Positions 1 through 3,895 of a DNA stretch of 6,547 nt are shown here, piece after piece. Under the pieces are notes generated by a model. That model saw nothing but the letters and a program-made list of their open reading frames with translations, made no database searches and was not told the origin of the DNA. Made by a program: the position numbers and the translations under genes. Each line of letters begins with the position of its first letter. Position 1 is the first letter of the stretch. Origin of the DNA: an uncultured Lachnospiraceae bacterium (GTDB lineage: Bacteria > Bacillota > Clostridia > Lachnospirales > Lachnospiraceae); the NCBI GenBank assembly GCA_946611525.1, contig CAMODS010000075.1, positions 1-6,547 of the forward strand, read 5' to 3'.

Positions 1-16
1 AGCGAAGCGAAGAATC
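1..16. repeat. Partial copy 1 of a short hairpin-forming repeat
   Basis: The first 16 bases are identical to positions 65-80, the right three quarters of the full repeat copy at 57-80. The left arm would lie just outside the window, so this copy is cut by the window edge and not necessarily broken in the genome. It is in the same orientation as the other two copies. Its right arm is AGAAT (11-15), as in copy 2. Confidence 0.8.
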
Positions 17-20
17 CCTG

Positions 21-47
21 CTCATTGATTTAGGATAAATCAATGAG
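21..47. repeat. Perfect 11-bp inverted repeat with 5-nt loop
   Basis: The left arm CTCATTGATTT (21-31) is the exact reverse complement of AAATCAATGAG (37-47), with the loop AGGAT (32-36). It sits between repeat copies 1 and 2. It is A+T-rich and followed by ATTCCCG rather than a T-run, so it does not look like a standard intrinsic terminator for an upstream gene. It could be the central part of a composite repeat unit, an operator-like palindrome or a weak transcript hairpin. The sequence alone does not decide between these. Confidence 0.75.
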
Positions 48-56
48 ATTCCCGTA

Positions 57-80
57 TCATTCTGAGCGAAGCGAAGAATC
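57..80. repeat. Full copy 2 of the hairpin-forming repeat
   Basis: The copy is fully symmetrical. Outer arms ATTCT (59-63) and AGAAT (75-79) pair over 5 bp. Next comes GA opposite GA (64-65 and 73-74), which can form tandem G-A pairs. An inner GC/GC stem (66-67 and 71-72) closes a GAA loop (68-70). The inner heptamer GCGAAGC is known from nucleic-acid structural work as an unusually stable DNA mini-hairpin. The copy ends only three bases before the AAAGGAG site of the next gene, so any transcript starting upstream carries the hairpin close to the ribosome binding site. Confidence 0.85.
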
Positions 81-83
81 TTT

Positions 84-90
84 AAAGGAG
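84..90 (+). promoter_or_regulatory. Ribosome binding site that bears on the start of the PLP enzyme
   Basis: AAAGGAG ends at 90. The two adjacent ATG codons at 93 and 96 lie 2 and 5 nt downstream. The 5-nt spacing is more usual, so ATG 96 is probably the working start and the first Met of the longer reading may not be translated. Confidence 0.7.
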
Positions 91-92
91 AT

Positions 93-1385
93 ATGATGAT
101 AGATAAATATGAAATATACAAGTCCTCCGGGATCTCGAAGGAGGTCTTTGAATTTGGAGAGGCCGTATTAGAGGACCTAAAGGAAGACTTTGACCATTAT
201 GACATGATGGCGGAGTACAACCAGCAAAAGGTGATCCGTGCCATGCAAAAAAACAAGGTCAGTGCAGAGTGTCTGGCAGGTTCAACGGGCTACGGCTATA
301 ACGACCTGGGACGAGACACTCTTGAGGCGGTCTATGCTGATACATTCAAGGCCGAGGATGCCCTGGTGCGTCCGCAGATCACCTGTGGCACCCACGCCTT
401 AGCGCTGGCGCTCATGTCAAACCTAAGGCCCGGCGATGAGCTCTTATCTCCGGTAGGCGCTCCCTATGACACGTTGCACGAGGTCATCGGCATCCGTCCT
501 TCCATGGGTTCGCTGGCAGAATACGGTATCACCTATGCCCAGGCAGACCTAAAGCCCGATGGCAGTTTTGACTATGATGCTATTAAAAATGCTATAAATG
601 AACGAACGAAGCTTGTTACCATCCAGCGTTCCAAGGGCTATGCCGGCCGCCCCAGCTATTCAGTAGAGGAAATAGGCGAGCTTATCGCATTTATCCGGGG
701 AATAAAACCGGAGGTTACCATCATGGTGGACAACTGCTACGGTGAGTTTGTACAGGAGCGTGAGCCTCTTGAGGTGGGAGCGGATATGATAGTAGGCTCC
801 CTAATTAAAAACCCCGGTGGCGGACTTGCTCCCACAGGCGGATACATAGCCGGCAAAAAGGAATGTATAGAAAATGCGGCCCGCAGGCTTTCATCCCCCG
901 GACTGGGTAAGGAAGTGGGAGCTTCCCTTGGTATCATGCCATCATTTTACGAGGGCTTTTTTATGGCTCCCACGGTGGTGGCTTCAGCCATAAAGACCGC
1001 AGCCTTTGCGGCAGCCATATATGAGCGGCTGGGATATAAATGTATCCCCCGTGCCAAAGAAAAAAGAAACGACATCATCCAGGCAGTAGAGCTAAAGACT
1101 CCCGAAGCGCTTCAGGCGTTTTGCCTGGGTATCCAAAAGGGTGCTCCGGTGGACTCCCACGTAACCCCGGTGCCCTGGGATATGCCGGGCTATGACGATC
1201 AGGTGATCATGGCAGCCGGAGCCTTTGTGCAGGGCTCATCCATCGAGCTTTCCGCAGACGGGCCGCTGCGTGCGCCCTACAATGTCTATTTCCAGGGCGG
1301 GCTCACCTGGTACCACGGCAAGTTCGGGATACTTTGCTCACTGGAAGAGATGGTAAGAGCAGGGGAGGTATCACTGTCATCCTGA
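93..1385 (+). CDS. PLP-dependent methionine gamma-lyase family protein ('aluminum resistance' family, YnbB-like)
   Basis: This is a cytosolic fold-type I PLP enzyme of the cystathionine/methionine lyase superfamily. It resembles Bacillus subtilis YnbB and the COG4100 proteins named for a link to aluminum resistance. The expected activity is C-S bond cleavage of a sulfur amino acid, but the physiological substrate of this branch is not firmly known. Visible signs are a GSTGYGYND segment (63-71), the phosphate-binding region TCGTHALALA (97-106), the cofactor aspartate in MVDNCYGEF (Asp213) and the Schiff-base lysine in GSLIKNPGGG (Lys239). A Gly/Pro-rich stretch follows at 240-250. The 430 residues fit the family. 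The start may be Met2 (position 96), as judged from ribosome-binding-site spacing. The last two codons and the TGA stop fall inside repeat copy 3, so the C-terminus has been set by the repeat. A separate promoter follows before mreB, so the gene need not belong to the downstream operon. The family call is firm; the substrate is open. Confidence 0.93.
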   Translation: MMIDKYEIYKSSGISKEVFEFGEAVLEDLKEDFDHYDMMAEYNQQKVIRAMQKNKVSAECLAGSTGYGYNDLGRDTLEAVYADTFKAEDALVRPQITCGTHALALALMSNLRPGDELLSPVGAPYDTLHEVIGIRPSMGSLAEYGITYAQADLKPDGSFDYDAIKNAINERTKLVTIQRSKGYAGRPSYSVEEIGELIAFIRGIKPEVTIMVDNCYGEFVQEREPLEVGADMIVGSLIKNPGGGLAPTGGYIAGKKECIENAARRLSSPGLGKEVGASLGIMPSFYEGFFMAPTVVASAIKTAAFAAAIYERLGYKCIPRAKEKRNDIIQAVELKTPEALQAFCLGIQKGAPVDSHVTPVPWDMPGYDDQVIMAAGAFVQGSSIELSADGPLRAPYNVYFQGGLTWYHGKFGILCSLEEMVRAGEVSLSS

Positions 1386-1399
1386 GCGAAGCGAAGGAT
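1376..1399. repeat. Copy 3 of the hairpin-forming repeat, overlapping a stop codon
   Basis: It has the same architecture as copy 2. The outer arms are ATCCT (1379-1383) and AGGAT (1395-1399), followed by GA/GA, GC/GC and a GAA loop (1388-1390). Relative to copy 2, one arm base changed T to C and its partner changed A to G, which keeps the pair. The copy overlaps the 3' end of the PLP enzyme gene: the TGA stop (1383-1385) is built from the end of the left arm plus the first GA. The -35 box of the next promoter begins 7 bases after the copy. The following A/T-rich bases are not a clean T-run, so terminator activity would be weak at best. Confidence 0.85.
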
Positions 1400-1406
1400 A
1401 TTATTA

Positions 1407-1435
1407 TTGTTATGGTGTCAGTATTGTAGTATAAT
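1407..1435 (+). promoter_or_regulatory. Sigma-A-type promoter for the mre operon
   Basis: The -35 box TTGTTA (1407-1412) matches four of six consensus bases. The -10 box TATAAT (1430-1435) is a perfect match, and the spacer is the optimal 17 bp. Transcription would start near 1442, giving a leader of about 33 nt before mreB. A/T-rich sequence continues downstream of the -10 box. It is the only convincing promoter seen ahead of the four cell-shape genes. Confidence 0.8.
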
Positions 1436-1463
1436 ATATAAGCATTTTTTTGCGCCATCATAC

Positions 1464-1469
1464 AGGAGG
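1464..1469 (+). promoter_or_regulatory. Strong ribosome binding site of mreB
   Basis: The perfect AGGAGG lies 5 nt before ATG 1475 and confirms that start. It is the strongest site in the window, fitting the expected high need for the filament protein relative to MreC and MreD. Confidence 0.85.
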
Positions 1470-1474
1470 AATAC

Positions 1475-2488
1475 ATGAGTACAGGATATGGAATAGACAT
1501 GGGCACCGGCAATCTCAAGATTTTTTCATCTTCCGACGGTTCCATCACCAATGAAAAGAATACAATAGCCATCGTAAATAAAGACCAGATGTATGCCTAC
1601 GGTGACGAGGCATATATGATGTATGAAAAGGCACCTGAGACCATCGTTGTGTCCTTTCCCATCATAAATGGTGTTATCGCAGATTTTGACAACATGCAGA
1701 CCATGCTTTTGGAGCTTTTGGAGAGCAAGCTCAAGGCACGAATAAAGAGCTCCGATATGGTCATCGCCGTTCCCACTGATATTACCGAGGTGGAAAAAAA
1801 GGCTTTCTACGACATGTTTGCAAAGAATAAAAACAAACCAAAGAGCATCTGCCTCTGTGAAAAGCCCTTAGCCGATGCTTTGGGAATGGGGCTTGATATC
1901 ACACTTCCCACCGGCGTTATGGTAGTGGATGTGGGCGCTGATACCACTGAGATTTCTGTTATCTCCCTTGGCGGCCTGGTGCTTTCCAACCTGCTTCCTT
2001 ACGGCGGCAATAAACTGGATGATTCCATCGTGACTTATCTTAAGAGGCGTTTTAATCTCCTTATCGGTCAAAAGACCGCCATGTCACTAAAGGAGGAGAT
2101 AGGCTCTGCTTCGGGCGGACTGGGCAAGTCCATGACCATAGTAGGCCGTGACGTGGTTTCAGGTCTTCCTATCGAGATGAGCATCGATTCCGAAGTAGTC
2201 TATGACGGCATGAAGGACGATCTGGAAAATATTGCTCAGAATATCCGTATGCTTTTGGAGCGTGTACCACCGGAGCTGGCCAAGGACATCGTGGCATCCG
2301 GCATCTATCTTACAGGCGGGAGCTCAAGGATAAGAGGCTTTTCAGACTTTATCACCACCGTTACCAATATCAAGGTAAATGTTTGTGAAAACGGAGAGGA
2401 GTCAGTAGCCAAAGGACTTGGCTGTGTACTCAGTGATGAAAAGTACCGCCGCTTTGGTTACAGCATGAAGTCCAGGATCTTTAGCTGA
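1475..2488 (+). CDS. mreB: Rod shape-determining protein MreB/Mbl (bacterial actin)
   Basis: This is an actin-fold ATPase that forms membrane-associated filaments on the cytoplasmic side and guides the elongation machinery (MreC, MreD, RodA, PBP2). At 337 residues it has the usual family length. Landmarks in order are phosphate-1 loop GIDMGTGNLKIF (6-17), YGDEAYMMYEKAP (42-54), NGVIADFD (65-72), AVPTDITEVEKKAF (98-111), CEKPLADALGMGLD (128-141), phosphate-2 region VVDVGADTTEISVISLGGLV (150-169), EEIGSA (207-212), GRDVVSGLP (224-232), ERVPPELAKDIVASGIYLTGG (262-282) and the adenosine-side segment SSRIRGF (283-289). Two normally glycine-rich sites are altered: the usual DIGGGT reads DVGADT (152-157), and the usual LTGGGA reads LTGGSS (279-284). 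I believe the GAD form recurs in Lachnospiraceae MreB proteins, but this is recollection. There is no N-terminal amphipathic helix of the E. coli type. Whether it is the functional MreB or an Mbl-like paralogue cannot be told from one window; its place at the head of mreCD-PBP2 favours MreB. Confidence 0.95.
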   Translation: MSTGYGIDMGTGNLKIFSSSDGSITNEKNTIAIVNKDQMYAYGDEAYMMYEKAPETIVVSFPIINGVIADFDNMQTMLLELLESKLKARIKSSDMVIAVPTDITEVEKKAFYDMFAKNKNKPKSICLCEKPLADALGMGLDITLPTGVMVVDVGADTTEISVISLGGLVLSNLLPYGGNKLDDSIVTYLKRRFNLLIGQKTAMSLKEEIGSASGGLGKSMTIVGRDVVSGLPIEMSIDSEVVYDGMKDDLENIAQNIRMLLERVPPELAKDIVASGIYLTGGSSRIRGFSDFITTVTNIKVNVCENGEESVAKGLGCVLSDEKYRRFGYSMKSRIFS

Positions 2489-2504
2489 TAAATAAGGACA
2501 AAAT

Positions 2505-3356
2505 ATGAATCGTCGAGGAAAAGTCAATATTCCCCCGAGGGTGCTGTTTTACATTCTTGTGATCATCTGCGCCATGCTTTTGGCACTCAATTATGTTACA
2601 GGCTTTTCGGGAGGTATACTTAAAAACGTATCCAACTATATATTTGTTCCCATGCAAAAGGGTATCGACATCGTTGGTGAGAGCATTATGGAGACAGGAG
2701 AGTCCGCCAAGACCAAGGAAGAGCTCATTTCGGAAAATGAGGCACTTAAAAAGCAGGTTGAGGAGATGACCACCCAGCTTACCAACATGCAGCTTCAGCA
2801 AAAGGAGCTTGAGCGCCTGACGGAACTTTTTGAGCTGGCATCCGATTATCGCGAATATGATGTTACGGGAGCCCGTGTCATCGCAAAGGGCAACAGCAAC
2901 TGGTTTTCCACCTTTACCATAGACAAGGGCACCAGTGACGGCATAAAGGTCGATATGAACGTCATAGCAGGCAGCGGACTGGTAGGTATAGTCACCTCGG
3001 TAGGCCCTCATTACGCAGTGGTCCGTTCCATCATAGATGACAGCTCCAATGTCAGCGGTATGATACTCGATACCTCTGACAACTGCATTATCTCAGGAAA
3101 TCTCATGCTGATGACAGACAGCAATATGATCAGCATCTCTGATCTGTCGGATGATGATGACGAGGTGGAGATAGGTACGGCAGTGGTGACCTCCAATATT
3201 TCCAGCAAATATCTGCCGGGTATCCTCATAGGCTATATCAGTGACCTTCATGATGATGCCAATGACCTGACGAAATCCGGTACCATCACACCCGTGGTGG
3301 ACTTTATGCATTTGCAGGAGGTTTTGGTTATCATGGAGACAAAGGAAGTGGACTGA
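2505..3356 (+). CDS. mreC: Rod shape-determining protein MreC
   Basis: This is a bitopic membrane protein of the elongasome that links cytoplasmic MreB/MreD to extracytoplasmic PBP2 and activates it. The 283 residues match the family. There is a short basic cytoplasmic N-terminus (1-12, with RR at 3-4), one membrane anchor (about 13-31) and a coiled coil (about 68-112, rich in Glu, Lys, Gln and Leu). The beta-rich MreC core follows, with GARVIAKGNSNWFSTFTIDK (122-141), DGIKVDMNVI (145-154) and GLVGIV (158-163) matching the conserved first beta domain. The second beta domain follows with VVTSNISSKYLPGILIGYI (227-245) and a closing hydrophobic strand near 270-277. An acidic run, SDDDDEVE (215-222), lies between strands of the second domain. 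AAGGA (2494-2498) sits 6 nt before the ATG. The gap to mreB is 16 nt, and the stop overlaps the mreD start by one base (TGATG), which indicates translational coupling. Confidence 0.95.
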   Translation: MNRRGKVNIPPRVLFYILVIICAMLLALNYVTGFSGGILKNVSNYIFVPMQKGIDIVGESIMETGESAKTKEELISENEALKKQVEEMTTQLTNMQLQQKELERLTELFELASDYREYDVTGARVIAKGNSNWFSTFTIDKGTSDGIKVDMNVIAGSGLVGIVTSVGPHYAVVRSIIDDSSNVSGMILDTSDNCIISGNLMLMTDSNMISISDLSDDDDEVEIGTAVVTSNISSKYLPGILIGYISDLHDDANDLTKSGTITPVVDFMHLQEVLVIMETKEVD

Positions 3357-3895
3357 TGGTAGAGTTTAAGCCGATCTTAAAAACCATTTTATCTTATGGT
3401 CTTTTGATATACTGTTATTTCATCCTACAGACTGCTCTTTTTCCCAGGTTTTCCCTGGCGGGAGTAAGCCCCAATATCCTGATCATCTTAGTATCGGTCA
3501 TAGGTTTTGCAAAGGGAGCGAACCCCGGCATGACAGTGGGAGTTATCTGCGGTCTGCTTTTAGATATCTATGCCTCCGGGTATTTCGGCATGTATGCCCT
3601 TATTTTTGTTGTCATAGGCTTTTTAAACGGCTCCTTCAGGCAGGTGTTTTTCGGGGATGATATGAAGCTTCCCCTGCTCCTTATCGGAAGCAGTGATCTG
3701 ATATACGGCGCCATGGTCTATGTGTTTACCTATGTTCCCAGAGGAAAGATCGATATCACCTATTATTTTATGAACGTTATGATGCCGGAAGCGGTTTATA
3801 CTGTTTTGGTATCTCTTATTTTGTATTTTCCCATCATCCATCTGGATGAGTGGTTGAGAAACTCTGAAAAGAGGAGAGAAAAGAAGCTTGTCTGA
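3356..3895 (+). CDS. mreD: Rod shape-determining protein MreD
   Basis: This is a small integral membrane protein of the elongation complex and partner of MreC. The 179 residues are typical. Hydrophobic segments suggest about six membrane spans, near 8-29, 38-52, 57-73, 77-94, 104-126 and 140-163, with a positively charged C-terminal tail (167-177). Family landmarks are SPNILIILV (38-46), the glycine-rich GVICGLLLDIYASG (62-75) and PEAVYTVLVSL (144-154). The AAGGA site (3342-3346) within the end of mreC lies 9 nt before the ATG. The gene overlaps mreC by 1 nt, and its own 3' end is overlapped for 8 nt by the PBP2 gene. Sequence similarity is always weak in this family, so gene order between mreC and the PBP2 gene carries much of the identification. 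Confidence 0.93.
   Translation: MVEFKPILKTILSYGLLIYCYFILQTALFPRFSLAGVSPNILIILVSVIGFAKGANPGMTVGVICGLLLDIYASGYFGMYALIFVVIGFLNGSFRQVFFGDDMKLPLLLIGSSDLIYGAMVYVFTYVPRGKIDITYYFMNVMMPEAVYTVLVSLILYFPIIHLDEWLRNSEKRREKKLV
3871..3878 (+). promoter_or_regulatory. Ribosome binding site supporting a TTG start for the PBP2 gene
   Basis: GAGGAGAG lies inside the last codons of mreD, with GGAGAG ending 9 nt before TTG 3888. The reading frame upstream is closed by a TGA at 3855-3857. No ATG exists in frame before 3945, and that ATG would start within the membrane anchor without a good ribosome site. TTG 3888 is therefore the best start. Confidence 0.7.

Noticed and set aside
55..60. TATCAT as a -10 box for the PLP enzyme gene
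   Set aside because: It matches five of six consensus bases, but no -35 box exists at 16-18 bp. The nearest TTGATT (25-30) is 24 bp away and inside the palindrome. A promoter here is not supported; transcription may come from outside the window.
1..80. CRISPR array suggested by spaced direct repeats
   Set aside because: Only two copies lie near each other here, the third lies at a gene end 1.3 kb away, and the spacer contains a palindrome. There is no regular repeat-spacer pattern and no cas gene.
1379..1410. Repeat copy 3 as an intrinsic terminator of the PLP enzyme gene
   Set aside because: The paired stem is short and mostly A/T in its outer arms, and the following bases (ATTATTATTG) are not a continuous T-run. 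It may attenuate, but a terminator call is not justified.
2481..3011. A 176-codon open frame on the - strand opposite mreC
   Set aside because: It lies wholly across mreB's end and mreC, which has clear family motifs in its own frame. The antisense protein has no recognisable domain and no good ribosome site was seen. It is a shadow frame.
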